Shown here: positions 32,799-40,836 of the stretch, in pieces
Position numbering within the stretch: the stretch's first letter is position 1
Layout of the letters: every line of letters begins with the position of its first letter
NCBI RefSeq assembly: GCF_037543845.1
Contig: NZ_JBBIFX010000003.1
Location: forward strand, 248,001 to 312,000
Direction of reading: 5' to 3'
Length of the DNA stretch: 64,000 nt
Source: Gymnodinialimonas ulvae
GTDB lineage: Bacteria; Pseudomonadota; Alphaproteobacteria; Rhodobacterales; Rhodobacteraceae
The notes under the pieces: generated by a model
Databases searched by the model: none
Told to the model about the DNA's origin: nothing
What the model saw: only the letters and a program-made list of their open reading frames with translations
Made by a program: the position numbers and the translations under genes

Positions 32799-33815
32799 TC
32801 AGAAGTTGTCTTCGTACTTCTTCGCCAGCTCTTCGATGTTGTCGGGCGGCCAATCCACGATATCCATACCGAGGTGCAGGCCCATGCCGGACAGCACTTC
32901 CTTGATCTCGTTGAGCGACTTGCGCCCAAAGTTCGGCGTGCGCAGCATCTCCGCTTCGGTTTTTTGAATCAAATCACCGATATAGACGATGTTGTCGTTC
33001 TTCAGGCAGTTCGCGGACCGCACCGAAAGCTCCAGCTCATCAACCTTCTTCAGCAGAAGCGGGTTGAATTCCAGATCGTCTTCGTCGTCCTGACGTGTGG
33101 CCGATTCCGGCTCGTCGAAGTTCACGAAGATCGAAAGCTGATCTTGCAGGATGCGCGCGCCATAGGCCACGGCATCATCCGGCGTCACGGAGCCGTCGGT
33201 CTCAAGCTTCAGCGTCAGCTTGTCGTAATCCAGAACCTGGCCCTCACGGGTGGGCTGCACGTCATAGGACACCTTTTTGACCGGCGAATAGATCGCATCG
33301 ATCGGCATCAGGCCGATGGGCGCATCCTCGGGCCGGTTCTTGTCGGCGGCGACGTAGCCTTTGCCGGTATTGACCGTCAGCTCGATGTAGAGGTCGGCGC
33401 CATCGTCGAGGTGGCAGATCACGTGATCCTTGTTCAGGATCTCGATCCCCGCGGACTCGGAGATATCACCCGCCGTCACAACGCGCGGCCCTTTCGCGGA
33501 AATCGAAACCCGCTTGGGCCCTTCGGCTTCCATGCGGATCGCGACGCCCTTGAGGTTCAACACGATGTCGGTGACGTCTTCGCGCACACCGGGCACCGAC
33601 GAAAACTCGTGCAGCACGCCGTCGATCTGAACCGACGTGATGGCCGCGCCTTGCAGCGACGACATCAGAACGCGGCGCAGCGCGTTGCCAAGCGTCAGGC
33701 CAAAGCCCCGCTCAAGCGGTTCCGCGACAACCGTCGCCTTCCGCGCAGGGTCATTGCCCGGCTGGACTACCAGCTGTGTGGGCTTGATCAGCTCTTGCCA
33801 ATTTTTGTGGATCAT
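32799..33815 (-). CDS. rpoA: RNA polymerase subunit alpha
   Basis: A 338-residue alpha subunit. The N-terminal assembly domain begins MIHKNWQELIKPTQLVV and has PLERGFGLTLGNALRRVLMSSLQGAAI; the C-terminal domain (LKNDNIVYIGDLIQKTEAEMLRTPNFGRKSLNEIKEVL) binds UP elements and activators. The ATG at 33815 starts the standard protein; a longer reading to 33860 is unlikely. Confidence 0.97.
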   Translation of the reverse strand: MIHKNWQELIKPTQLVVQPGNDPARKATVVAEPLERGFGLTLGNALRRVLMSSLQGAAITSVQIDGVLHEFSSVPGVREDVTDIVLNLKGVAIRMEAEGPKRVSISAKGPRVVTAGDISESAGIEILNKDHVICHLDDGADLYIELTVNTGKGYVAADKNRPEDAPIGLMPIDAIYSPVKKVSYDVQPTREGQVLDYDKLTLKLETDGSVTPDDAVAYGARILQDQLSIFVNFDEPESATRQDDEDDLEFNPLLLKKVDELELSVRSANCLKNDNIVYIGDLIQKTEAEMLRTPNFGRKSLNEIKEVLSGMGLHLGMDIVDWPPDNIEELAKKYEDNF

Positions 33816-33879
33816 GCGTCGCCTCCATGCTCGTGTCGGGGGGATCCATCCCGGACACACTCGAGGTAAAAATGACGAA

Positions 33880-33908
33880 TCCGGGCCGCGCGAAAACGCA
33901 GCCCGGGA
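33880..33908 (-). other. Stem-loop between rpsK and rpoA
   Basis: TCCGGGC (33880-33886) pairs with GCCCGGA-like sequence at 33901-33908 (one G-U or mismatch), with a 14-nt loop. It starts 15 bp after the rpsK stop. There is no T run; a processing or stability element is likeliest. Confidence 0.4.
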
Positions 33909-33923
33909 AGAAGTCCGGCCACC

Positions 33924-34313
33924 TTAGACGCGGCGGCGTTTGGGCGGGCGGCAGCCGTTGTGGGCCATCGGGGTCACGTCGCGGATGGACGTGATCTGAA
34001 AGCCAAGGGCCGCCAGGGCACGCAGCGCGCTTTCACGGCCCGAACCGGGGCCCTGCACTTCGACCTCAAGCGTTTTCACGCCGTGGTCCTGCGCCTTCTT
34101 GCCCGCGTCTTCGGCGGCCATCTGGGCGGCGAACGGCGTGGACTTGCGGCTGCCCTTGAAGCCCATCGTACCGGCGGACGACCATGCGATCGCATTGCCC
34201 TGTACGTCAGAGATCAGGATTTTCGTGTTGTTGAACGAAGAATTCACATGCGCAACGCCGGTGGCGATGTTCTTGGAAACCTTCTTCTTTGCGGGACGAC
34301 GATCACGTGCCAT
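33924..34313 (-). CDS. rpsK: 30S ribosomal protein S11
   Basis: A 129-residue S11. Family stretches are GVAHVNSSFNNTKILISDVQGNAIAWSSAGTMGFKGSRKSTPFAAQMAAE and the C-terminus RDVTPMAHNGCRPPKRRRV. It is 15 bp after rpsM. It lines the E-site/platform of the small subunit. Confidence 0.97.
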   Translation of the reverse strand: MARDRRPAKKKVSKNIATGVAHVNSSFNNTKILISDVQGNAIAWSSAGTMGFKGSRKSTPFAAQMAAEDAGKKAQDHGVKTLEVEVQGPGSGRESALRALAALGFQITSIRDVTPMAHNGCRPPKRRRV

Positions 34314-34328
34314 GTGTCCAGCCCTCCC

Positions 34329-34697
34329 TTATTTCTTCTTGCCGGCAATGGCCTTTGCAGGGCCTTTGCGGGTGCGTGCGTTGGTGTGGGTGCGCTGACC
34401 GCGAACCGGCAGGTTGCGGCGATGGCGCAGGCCACGGTAGCAACCAAGATCCATCAGGCGCTTGATGTTCATCTGCGTCTCGCGGCGCAGGTCACCCTCA
34501 ACGCTGTAGTTGGCGTCGATGTGCTCGCGGATCTGCAGAACCTCTGCATCGCTGAGCTCGTTGATACGGCGGGTCCCGTCGATGCCAACCGCTTCGCAGA
34601 TCGCTGCGGCGGAGGTGTGGCCAATCCCGGTGATGTAGGTCAGCGCAATCGGGACGCGCTTGGACGTGGGGAGGTTAACCCCGGCAATACGTGCCAT
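34329..34697 (-). CDS. rpsM: 30S ribosomal protein S13
   Basis: A 122-residue S13: MARIAGVNLPTSKRVPIALTYITGIGHTSAAAIC, with the basic tail RGQRTHTNARTRKGPAKAIAGKKK. It forms bridges with the 50S head contacts. It is the first gene of the alpha unit and has its own leader with a strong hairpin and a candidate promoter behind adk. The ATG at 34697 is the universal start. Confidence 0.97.
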   Translation of the reverse strand: MARIAGVNLPTSKRVPIALTYITGIGHTSAAAICEAVGIDGTRRINELSDAEVLQIREHIDANYSVEGDLRRETQMNIKRLMDLGCYRGLRHRRNLPVRGQRTHTNARTRKGPAKAIAGKKK

Positions 34698-34753
34698 GTG
34701 TGGCATATCCTTCGGTTGCGAGCCCGTAATCCCAGGCCCTGTTTTCACAACGT

Positions 34754-34779
34754 AAGCCCGGGCGATTTTTCCCGGGCTT
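34754..34779 (-). other. Strong hairpin in the rpsM leader
   Basis: AAGCCCGGG (34754-34762) pairs perfectly with CCCGGGCTT (34771-34779) across an 8-nt loop. It lies 56 bp upstream of rpsM. The minus-strand side lacks a T run, while the loop itself is T-rich on the plus strand. It may be a leader regulatory element, or a remnant terminator after adk. Confidence 0.55.
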
Positions 34780-34819
34780 CTATACGCTCCGCCCAGAGTG
34801 ATTCCTGCGGAGATGGCGG

Positions 34820-34848
34820 TAACTATGACTTGGCGACCGAAAGGTCAA
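34820..34848 (-). promoter_or_regulatory. Candidate promoter of rpsM-rpsK-rpoA-rplQ
   Basis: Minus-strand TTGACC (34843-34848), a 17-bp spacer, and TAGTTA (34820-34825), just beyond the adk stop at 34859. The -35 and spacing match the other ribosomal promoters in the window, but the -10 is poor. A TATAGA at about 34780-34785 is an alternative -10. Confidence 0.4.
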
Positions 34849-34858
34849 TAGCGGCCGA

Positions 34859-35500
34859 TCAGCTGTCGAGAACGGCGGCAATTCCACCTGCAACCTCGTC
34901 GATATCGCCCAGACCCGGGACCCAGCGGAGCTGACCCTTGGCGTGGTAATATCCGATCAGGGGAGAGGTCTTTTTGTAGTATTCCATCAACCGCGTGCGC
35001 AGGCTTTCCTCGTTATCATCCGCGCGGCGCTTGAAGCTTGACGCACCGCAATTGGTACACGTCCCATCTGCAGGGATCGGCTTGGTGATGTCGTTATAGA
35101 CCTCCCCGCACATGCCACAGGTGGCGCGCGCCGTGATCCGTGTGACGAGTTCGTCGTCGTTCACTTCCATCGCCACCACATGATCAAGCGTCTGACCCAC
35201 CTCGGCCAGCAAATCCCCAAGCGCGTCGGCCTGTGCCAGCGTGCGCGGGAAACCGTCGAAGATGAACCCCGTGCCGCCACCTTCCAGCTTCTCGCGGATC
35301 AGGCCGATGACGATCTCATCGGTGACAAGCTCGCCCCGCGCCATAACATCGGCCACGACCTTGCCCATCTCGGTGCCGCTGTCTTTTGCTTCACGCAACA
35401 TGTCGCCGGTGGACAGCTGTGTCATGCCACGGCCGTCAACCAAGATGCGCGCCTGTGTTCCCTTGCCCGCTCCCGGCGGGCCCAAAAGTATGATGTTCAT
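34859..35500 (-). CDS. adk: Adenylate kinase
   Basis: A 213-residue adenylate kinase of the long form. The P-loop is GPPGAGKGTQA (7-17), the NMP-binding part has LSTGDMLR, and the LID domain carries four cysteines in a zinc-finger pattern (C128, C131, C148, C151). FDGFPRT is the conserved core. It converts AMP and ATP to two ADP. Its ATG overlaps the secY stop; this pairing in the spc operon is common. Confidence 0.96.
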   Translation of the reverse strand: MNIILLGPPGAGKGTQARILVDGRGMTQLSTGDMLREAKDSGTEMGKVVADVMARGELVTDEIVIGLIREKLEGGGTGFIFDGFPRTLAQADALGDLLAEVGQTLDHVVAMEVNDDELVTRITARATCGMCGEVYNDITKPIPADGTCTNCGASSFKRRADDNEESLRTRLMEYYKKTSPLIGYYHAKGQLRWVPGLGDIDEVAGGIAAVLDS

Positions 35501-36867
35501 CGACGCGCCGGTCCCTTCCGCGGTTTCTTGGCGCCACTCTTGCGCCCGCGGAGTTGGGACTTTTCGAGCAGGCCTTCGTATTGATGCGCCAGCAGATGCG
35601 ATTGGATCTGCTGAACCGTATCCATCCCCACCGAAACGATGATGAGAATCGAAGTGCCTCCAAAGTAAGCAGTAATTGAAAGGTTTGTCCGCACAATTTC
35701 TGGCATCAGGCAAACCAACGCAAGATAGGCCGAACCAAGGACCAGGATGCGGCGCACCACATATTCCAGATATTCCGCCGTCCGAGCCCCCGGACGAATG
35801 CCCGGAATGAAACCGTTCTGGTTCTTCAGATTGTCGGCCACGTCCTCGGTCTTGAACGACACATTCAGCGTATAGAAATACGTGAAGAAGATGATCATCG
35901 ACGCAAAGAACAACAGGTAAAGCGGCTGACCCGGTCCGAAGTTGGCAAGGATCCAGCCCATCACCGGGCCGTTGCCCTCGGCCCCACCGAACGTCGTCAG
36001 CGTGGTCGGCAGCAGCAGAAGCGACGAGGCGAAGATCGCCGGGATCACGCCCGCCGGGTTCACCTTCACCGGCAGGTGGCTCGACCCGCCATCGTAAACC
36101 TTCATGCCGACCTGTCGGCGCGGGTACTGGATATGGATCTTGCGCAGGGAGCGCTCCATGAACACCACGAAGAACAGCGTCCCGATCAGCATCACGATTA
36201 CGCCCAGGATCGCAGGCGTCGACAGCGCGCCCTGACGGCCGGATTCGAAGAATTGCGCCAATGCGGCGGGGATTTCGGCGATGATGCCGACAAAGATGAT
36301 CAGCGAGATACCGTTGCCGATGCCGCGCTGGGTGATCTGTTCGCCCAACCACATCAGGAACATCGTACCGCCCACCAGCGTGATCACGCAGGCCGCGCGG
36401 AAGAACCAGCCGGGATCAGTCACCAGACCGCCCGATTCCATGCTCACGGCCAGGCCATAGGCCTGCGCCGTGGCCAGAACCACCGTGCCGTAGCGCGTCC
36501 ATTGGTTCAGCTTCTTGCGCCCCTGCTCGCCCTCTTTCTTGAGCTGCTCCATCGCAGGCACCATGGCCGCCATGAGCTGTACGATGATCGAGGCCGAAAT
36601 GTAGGGCATGATGCCAAGCGCGAAGACACCCATCCGGCTCAACGCGCCGCCGGTGAACATGTTCAAGACACCGCCAAGACCGGCTGCCGCCTGATCAAAG
36701 AAGGCTTGCAATTCGACCGTGTCGATACCGGGCACGGGAATATAGGTGCCGATCCGGTAGATGATCAGAAGGCCCAGGGTAAACCAGATGCGCTGACGCA
36801 GCTCGGTGGCTTTGCCAAACGCGCTCCAGCTCATGTTGGAGGCCATTTGCTCCGCTGCTGATGCCAT
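35497..36867 (-). CDS. secY: Protein translocase subunit SecY
   Basis: A 456-residue channel protein with ten membrane helices, e.g. RIWFTLGLLIIYRIGTYIPVPGID (helix 1) and GALSRMGVFALGIMPYISASIIVQLM (plug and helix 2). The cytoplasmic loop ERSLRKIHIQYPRRQVG is conserved. I chose the ATG at 36867 (MASAAEQMASNMSWSAFGKATELRQRI). It lies 133 bp after rplO with no strong terminator visible between them. Confidence 0.96.
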   Translation of the reverse strand: MASAAEQMASNMSWSAFGKATELRQRIWFTLGLLIIYRIGTYIPVPGIDTVELQAFFDQAAAGLGGVLNMFTGGALSRMGVFALGIMPYISASIIVQLMAAMVPAMEQLKKEGEQGRKKLNQWTRYGTVVLATAQAYGLAVSMESGGLVTDPGWFFRAACVITLVGGTMFLMWLGEQITQRGIGNGISLIIFVGIIAEIPAALAQFFESGRQGALSTPAILGVIVMLIGTLFFVVFMERSLRKIHIQYPRRQVGMKVYDGGSSHLPVKVNPAGVIPAIFASSLLLLPTTLTTFGGAEGNGPVMGWILANFGPGQPLYLLFFASMIIFFTYFYTLNVSFKTEDVADNLKNQNGFIPGIRPGARTAEYLEYVVRRILVLGSAYLALVCLMPEIVRTNLSITAYFGGTSILIIVSVGMDTVQQIQSHLLAHQYEGLLEKSQLRGRKSGAKKPRKGPARR

Positions 36868-37000
36868 GCCGTCTCTCTTATGCGCTAAAGCCGCCGGCCC
36901 CATCATGGGGGCCCTGCGGCGCAAGAATTCCTAAGGATAGGATGTAGGCGGAGAGGTCCCCGCCCACAAGCGTTACGAGGTCACAAAGACCCCGAACGGG

Positions 37001-37474
37001 TTACTCCGCCGCAACAGGCGCTGCCGTGGCAAGCGATCCGCCGGCTTTTTCGACCGCCTCGACTGCCGCCTTGGATGCGCCGGTGACCGAAATGTTCAGC
37101 TTGGCCGAAACCTCACCCTTCGCCAGAACCCGCACGCCATCAAGCTTGCGGCGTACCAGGCCGGATGCGACCAGCGCATCTTCGGTAATCTCGGATTTCG
37201 CGTCGATCTTGCCCGCGTCGACGAACTTCTGGATCAGGCCCAGGTTCACAACGGCAAATTTCTTGCGGTTCGGCTTGGTGAAGCCGCGCTTGGGAAGCCG
37301 TTGGTAGAGGGGCATCTGGCCGCCTTCATAGGCGTTGATGGCTACACCCGAACGGGACTTCTGACCCTTGATACCGCGACCGGCGGTCTTACCGGTGCCC
37401 GAACCCGGGCCACGGCCCACGCGCTTGGGCTTCTTGGTTGCGCCGGGATTGTCGCGCAATTCATGCAGTTTCAT
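37001..37474 (-). CDS. rplO: 50S ribosomal protein L15
   Basis: A 157-residue L15: MKLHELRDNPGATKKPKRVGRGPGSGTGKTAGRGIKGQKSRSG and GGQMPLYQRLPKRGF. A short alanine-rich tail (GGSLATAAPVAAE) extends past the core. It is preceded by GAAGGAGAAG, a strong ribosome-binding site, and begins a new transcription unit (promoter at 37625-37653) rather than continuing from rpmD. Confidence 0.97.
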   Translation of the reverse strand: MKLHELRDNPGATKKPKRVGRGPGSGTGKTAGRGIKGQKSRSGVAINAYEGGQMPLYQRLPKRGFTKPNRKKFAVVNLGLIQKFVDAGKIDAKSEITEDALVASGLVRRKLDGVRVLAKGEVSAKLNISVTGASKAAVEAVEKAGGSLATAAPVAAE

Positions 37475-37541
37475 ATCGCTTCTCCTTCAAGCCGGACGCG
37501 CCCCCGGAAGCGAAATGGGACAGCCACGGCATTTCTTGATG

Positions 37542-37595
37542 ACGCACCCTTGGTGCGCGTTTGGTTTTGATGGTGCGCCAGAGGCGCGCGCATCA
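37542..37595 (-). promoter_or_regulatory. Tandem hairpins in the rplO leader
   Basis: Two compact stems lie in the 150-nt leader: ACGCACC/GGTGCGC (37542-37548 and 37552-37558, loop of three), and GCGCC/GGCGC (37575-37579 and 37583-37587) extended by TGATG/CATCA-type pairing. They could bind a ribosomal protein. A similar CACC-N3-GGTG hairpin occurs in the rpsJ leader. Confidence 0.4.
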
Positions 37596-37624
37596 CTGCG
37601 ACGGCCGATTCCGGCCACCGGGCG

Positions 37625-37653
37625 CGTATATGGGCTTGGCGGCAATCAGGCAA
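37625..37653 (-). promoter_or_regulatory. Promoter of rplO-secY-adk
   Basis: Minus-strand TTGCCT (37648-37653), exactly 17 bp, then TATACG (37625-37630). It lies 62 bp after the stop of the upstream guest gene and 150 bp before rplO. It is nearly the same as the promoters before rpsJ, rpmC and rpsL. Confidence 0.75.
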
Positions 37654-37714
37654 GACCCGTCTGGCCCCTGCAGCGATACAGGCCCCGACGCCATGTCCTC
37701 GGTGCCTGCGCAAG

Positions 37715-38161
37715 CTATACCTTGGCCGGGGTTGCGGGAAGAAAGGTTTCCACCCTCAACAGATGCGCAATGCTCTCATGCGGCAGCTCCAGCGCGTCCA
37801 TAGCCTCCCGCTCGGTGCGAAACACCTCGACCTGCGTGCCTCCGGAAATTTCCGCCAGTGTCTGATACATGCGGCCAATCCCGAACGCCGTCTCATCAGG
37901 CGCATAAATGATGCTTCGGGTGTTCACGATCTTGCCCGGCGCCTGTTCATTGACCTGACGCACCATGGACCGGACCAGATTGAAATTGATATCGATCGAG
38001 GTAACGGCTGCAAGGTCGATCAATTCCGGACGGCCCGCCCGATAATTCGCATCCTGGAGGTAGCGGACGAAATTGGCTTGGAATTGGTCGTAATTGACCG
38101 CACCGCTCCAGCGGGCATAGAGCAGATCGTGCTCCAGGGATGTTGAAAATTCTATTGGCAC
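37715..38161 (-). CDS. STAS-like hypothetical protein inserted between rpmD and rplO
   Basis: A 148-residue protein (V/M)PIEFSTSLEHDLLYARWSGAV... with alternating strand/helix pattern, ELIDLAAVTSIDINF and NTRSIIYAPDETAFGIGRMYQ, resembling SpoIIAA/STAS-type domains of small alphaproteobacterial proteins. I chose GTG 38161; a TTG at 38239 would add 26 residues but overlaps the terminator. No catalytic residues are visible. It is flanked by a terminator after rpmD and by the rplO promoter, so it is a guest in the spc operon. Confidence 0.65.
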   Translation of the reverse strand: MPIEFSTSLEHDLLYARWSGAVNYDQFQANFVRYLQDANYRAGRPELIDLAAVTSIDINFNLVRSMVRQVNEQAPGKIVNTRSIIYAPDETAFGIGRMYQTLAEISGGTQVEVFRTEREAMDALELPHESIAHLLRVETFLPATPAKV

Positions 38162-38245
38162 GCGAACAGGACCCAATTTGCATAGGTTAGAGTAACAAAT
38201 AAACCGCAGCGACGCTGAAATATTCGATCCGATAGCCAAAGAGAC

Positions 38246-38272
38246 ACAAAAGCCCCGGAAAATCCGGGGCTC
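38246..38272 (-). terminator. Terminator after rpmD
   Basis: AGCCCCGGA (38251-38259) pairs perfectly with TCCGGGGCT (38263-38271) around a tight loop, followed on the minus strand by TTTTG. It begins 35 bp after the rpmD stop and would end the rpmC-to-rpmD transcription unit before the guest gene. Confidence 0.85.
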
Positions 38273-38306
38273 TGCGGTACTTTGATGTCGGTCCGTGAGG
38301 GGCGGT

Positions 38307-38495
38307 TTAGCCGCGTTCCTCGACGATTTCGACGAGATGCGGGATCTTGTTGATCATACCGCGGACCGAAGGGGTGTCCTCCAATTCGCGGGTCTTGTGC
38401 ATCTTGTTCAGGCCCAGACCGATCAGCGTTGCGCGCTGATCCTGGGGGCGGCGGATGGGCGAACCCACCTGCTTGACGACGATGGTTTTTGCCAT
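38307..38495 (-). CDS. rpmD: 50S ribosomal protein L30
   Basis: A 62-residue L30: MAKTIVVKQVGSPIRRPQDQRATLIGLGLNKMHKTRELEDTPSVRGMINKI. It lies 5 bp after rpsE. In most bacteria rplO follows at once; here a terminator and a guest gene intervene. Confidence 0.97.
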   Translation of the reverse strand: MAKTIVVKQVGSPIRRPQDQRATLIGLGLNKMHKTRELEDTPSVRGMINKIPHLVEIVEERG

Positions 38496-38500
38496 GGGTC

Positions 38501-39079
38501 TCAGGCCTCCTCGGTCTCTGCGGCTGCGGGCGCATCATCGCGCTTGGGCAGGATGTCGGCGACCTTCTTGCCGCGACGTGCCGCCACCTGACGGGGCGAG
38601 CTTTCCTTGCGCAAGCCGTCCAGCGTGGCGCGGATCATGTTGTAGGGGTTCTGCGAGCCGGTCGATTTGGACACAACGTCCTTCACACCCAGCATCTCGA
38701 ACACGGCACGCATCGGACCACCGGCGATAATCCCGGTCCCTTCCGGCGCCGTGCGCATCACGACCTTGCCCGCGCCATGACGGCCCAGAATGTCGTGGTG
38801 CAGCGTGCGGCCTTCCTTGAGCGGCACGCGGATCAGGTTGCGCTTGGCCTGCTCGGTGGCCTTGCGGATCGCCTCGGGCACCTCTTTGGCCTTCCCTTTG
38901 CCAAAGCCCACGCGACCGCGCTGATCACCAACGACGACAAGGGCTGCAAAGCCGAAACGCTTACCACCCTTCACGGTCTTCGAAACGCGGTTGATCGCGA
39001 CCAGGCGATCGGCAAATTCCGGCGTTTCCTCTTCACGGTTGCGACCGCGGCCGCGCCCTCTGTTCTCACGTTCTGCCAT
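38501..39079 (-). CDS. rpsE: 30S ribosomal protein S5
   Basis: A 192-residue S5. The dsRNA-binding fold starts LVAINRVSKTVKGGKRFGFAALVVVGDQRGRVGFGKGKAKEVPEAIRKA and continues with APEGTGIIAGGPMRAVFE. A basic/alanine tail follows. It contributes to decoding fidelity and the mRNA entry path. Confidence 0.97.
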   Translation of the reverse strand: MAERENRGRGRGRNREEETPEFADRLVAINRVSKTVKGGKRFGFAALVVVGDQRGRVGFGKGKAKEVPEAIRKATEQAKRNLIRVPLKEGRTLHHDILGRHGAGKVVMRTAPEGTGIIAGGPMRAVFEMLGVKDVVSKSTGSQNPYNMIRATLDGLRKESSPRQVAARRGKKVADILPKRDDAPAAAETEEA

Positions 39080-39160
39080 ATGGCAATTCCTTCAAATCGA
39101 AGCGCTCGAAAGCGCCGGAGTTATCTCAATCCTCGTGAGCCCAAGACCCCGGGATCATCG

Positions 39161-39183
39161 AGGCGGCCCCACCGGAGCCGCCT
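39161..39183 (-). other. Stem-loop between rplR and rpsE
   Basis: AGGCGGC (39161-39167) pairs with GCCGCCT (39177-39183) over a 9-nt loop in an unusually wide (112 bp) gap for this operon. No T run follows, and I found no good promoter in the gap. Confidence 0.4.
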
Positions 39184-39191
39184 TCAAGTCT

Positions 39192-39551
39192 TCAGAACTT
39201 CAGACCACCTTCACGTGCGGCGTCGGCCAAGGCCTTCACACGCCCGTGGAACAGGAAGCCGCCACGGTCGAAATAGCATTCCTCGACCCCAGCCTTCTTC
39301 GCCCGCTCGGCAATCGCGGCGCCCACCTTGGTGGCGGCCTCCACGTTGTTCTTGCCGACCACGCCAAGCGACGATTCCAGCGAAGAAGCCGACGCGAGCG
39401 TGCGACCTTCCACATCGTCGATCAGCTGGACGCTGATGTTCTTGTTCGAACGATGAACCGAAAGGCGCGCGCGCCCTGCAGCCATCTTCTTCATTTTGTT
39501 CCGGTTGCGCAGGCGGCGCTTCTGGAACAGATCGCGTTTGCTCATAGCCAT
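39192..39551 (-). CDS. rplR: 50S ribosomal protein L18
   Basis: A 119-residue L18 that binds 5S rRNA. Signatures are RLSVHRSNKNISVQLIDDVEGRTLASASS, NNVEAATKVGAAIAERAKKAGVEECYFDRGGFLFHGRVKALADAAREGGLKF. It lies 11 bp after rplF. Confidence 0.97.
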   Translation of the reverse strand: MAMSKRDLFQKRRLRNRNKMKKMAAGRARLSVHRSNKNISVQLIDDVEGRTLASASSLESSLGVVGKNNVEAATKVGAAIAERAKKAGVEECYFDRGGFLFHGRVKALADAAREGGLKF

Positions 39552-39562
39552 AGTGCCAGCCC

Positions 39563-40096
39563 TTACTTCTTCTTGCCTTCCTTACGGAAGATGTACTCAC
39601 CCTTGTAGCGAATGCCCTTGCCCTTGTAGGGCTCCGGCGCACGCCACTCACGAATGTTCGCAGCCACCTGACCAACAAGCTGTTGGTCGTTGCCCTCGAT
39701 CACCACTTCGGTGTTCTTCGGGCAGGTGACGGTCACACCCTCGGGCACGTCGAAATCGACATCGTGGCTATACCCCAGCGACAGCTTCAGGGTGTTGCCC
39801 TGCATCTGTGCACGATAACCAACACCCTGGATCTCAAGCTCTTTCTTGAAACCGTCGGTGACGCCGGTGACGAGGTTCTGCACCATGGTGCGGCTCATGC
39901 CCCATTGCTGACGCGCGCGCTTGGACTTGCCGCGCGGCTCAACATTGATGACATTGCCGTCCACCGTGACGGAGACATCGTCGGTTGCCTTGAAGCTGCG
40001 GGCACCCTTGGGGCCCTTCACTTCGATGGTCTGACCCGACACGGAAGCTTCAACACCCCCGGGCAGCTCGACCGGTCTTTTACCAATACGAGACAT
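39563..40096 (-). CDS. rplF: 50S ribosomal protein L6
   Basis: A 177-residue L6: MSRIGKRPVELPGGVEASV, and the C-terminal GNDQQLVGQVAANIREWRAPEPYKGKGIRYKGEYI motif. It sits near the sarcin-ricin loop. Gap to rpsH is 11 bp. Confidence 0.97.
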   Translation of the reverse strand: MSRIGKRPVELPGGVEASVSGQTIEVKGPKGARSFKATDDVSVTVDGNVINVEPRGKSKRARQQWGMSRTMVQNLVTGVTDGFKKELEIQGVGYRAQMQGNTLKLSLGYSHDVDFDVPEGVTVTCPKNTEVVIEGNDQQLVGQVAANIREWRAPEPYKGKGIRYKGEYIFRKEGKKK

Positions 40097-40107
40097 GTGT
40101 CACCCCC

Positions 40108-40500
40108 TCAGAAGATCGTGCAAAGCACTTCGCCGCCAACATTCTGGCTGCGAGCGTTTGCATCGGACATCACGCCCTTCGAGGTGGAGACGATCGACAC
40201 ACCCAGGCCCTGACGGACCTGCGGGATGTCGCCCACGCTCATGTAGACGCGGCGGCCGGGTTTCGACACGCGCTTGAGCTCACGGATCACCGGGGTGCCT
40301 TCATAGTACTTCAGGCTGATCTCGAAGGCCGGGTGTCCGTCCTTGCCGGTGGCGGGCTCATAGCCGCGGATGTAGCCTTCGTCCACCAACACATCCAAGA
40401 CACGCGCGCGTTGCTTGGAGGCCGGGGTCTCGACCGTGGATTTACCGCGCATCTGGCTGTTGCGGATGCGGGTCAGCATATCGCCGATAGGATCATTCAT
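40108..40500 (-). CDS. rpsH: 30S ribosomal protein S8
   Basis: A 130-residue S8: NDPIGDMLTRIRNSQM at the start and RVYMSVGDIPQVRQGLGVSIVSTSKGVMSDANAR toward the end. In E. coli S8 represses the spc operon by binding mRNA near rplE; no equivalent helix was searched for here. Confidence 0.97.
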   Translation of the reverse strand: MNDPIGDMLTRIRNSQMRGKSTVETPASKQRARVLDVLVDEGYIRGYEPATGKDGHPAFEISLKYYEGTPVIRELKRVSKPGRRVYMSVGDIPQVRQGLGVSIVSTSKGVMSDANARSQNVGGEVLCTIF

Positions 40501-40512
40501 CTTATCTGCTCC

Positions 40513-40818
40513 TCACCAGCTCGACTTGACCATGCCGGGGATCTGACCGTTGGAGGCCAGATCACGCAGCTTGATGCGCGACATTTTCAGCTTGCGGTAA
40601 TACGCCTTCGGGCGCCCGGTCAGCTGGCAACGGTTGTGAAGACGGGTGGCCGAGCTGTTGCGCGGCAGTTTCGCCAGTTTCAGACGCGCCTTGAAGCGCT
40701 CTTCCATCGGCTTGTCTTCGTCATTTGCGATCTCTTTCAGCGCAGCACGCTTGGTGGCATACTTCTCCACCAGGCGCTGACGCTTGAGCTCACGTTGAAC
40801 CATGGAAACTTTTGCCAT
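40513..40818 (-). CDS. rpsN: 30S ribosomal protein S14
   Basis: A 101-residue S14 of the long, cysteine-free (C-) type: AKVSMVQRELKRQRLVEKYATKRAAL, RNSSATRLHNRCQLTGRPKAYYRKLKMSRIKLRDLAS. The zinc-binding CxxC pairs of the short form are absent. It is 18 bp after rplE. Confidence 0.97.
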   Translation of the reverse strand: MAKVSMVQRELKRQRLVEKYATKRAALKEIANDEDKPMEERFKARLKLAKLPRNSSATRLHNRCQLTGRPKAYYRKLKMSRIKLRDLASNGQIPGMVKSSW

Positions 40819-40836
40819 TGGTCTATTCCTCTCGCG

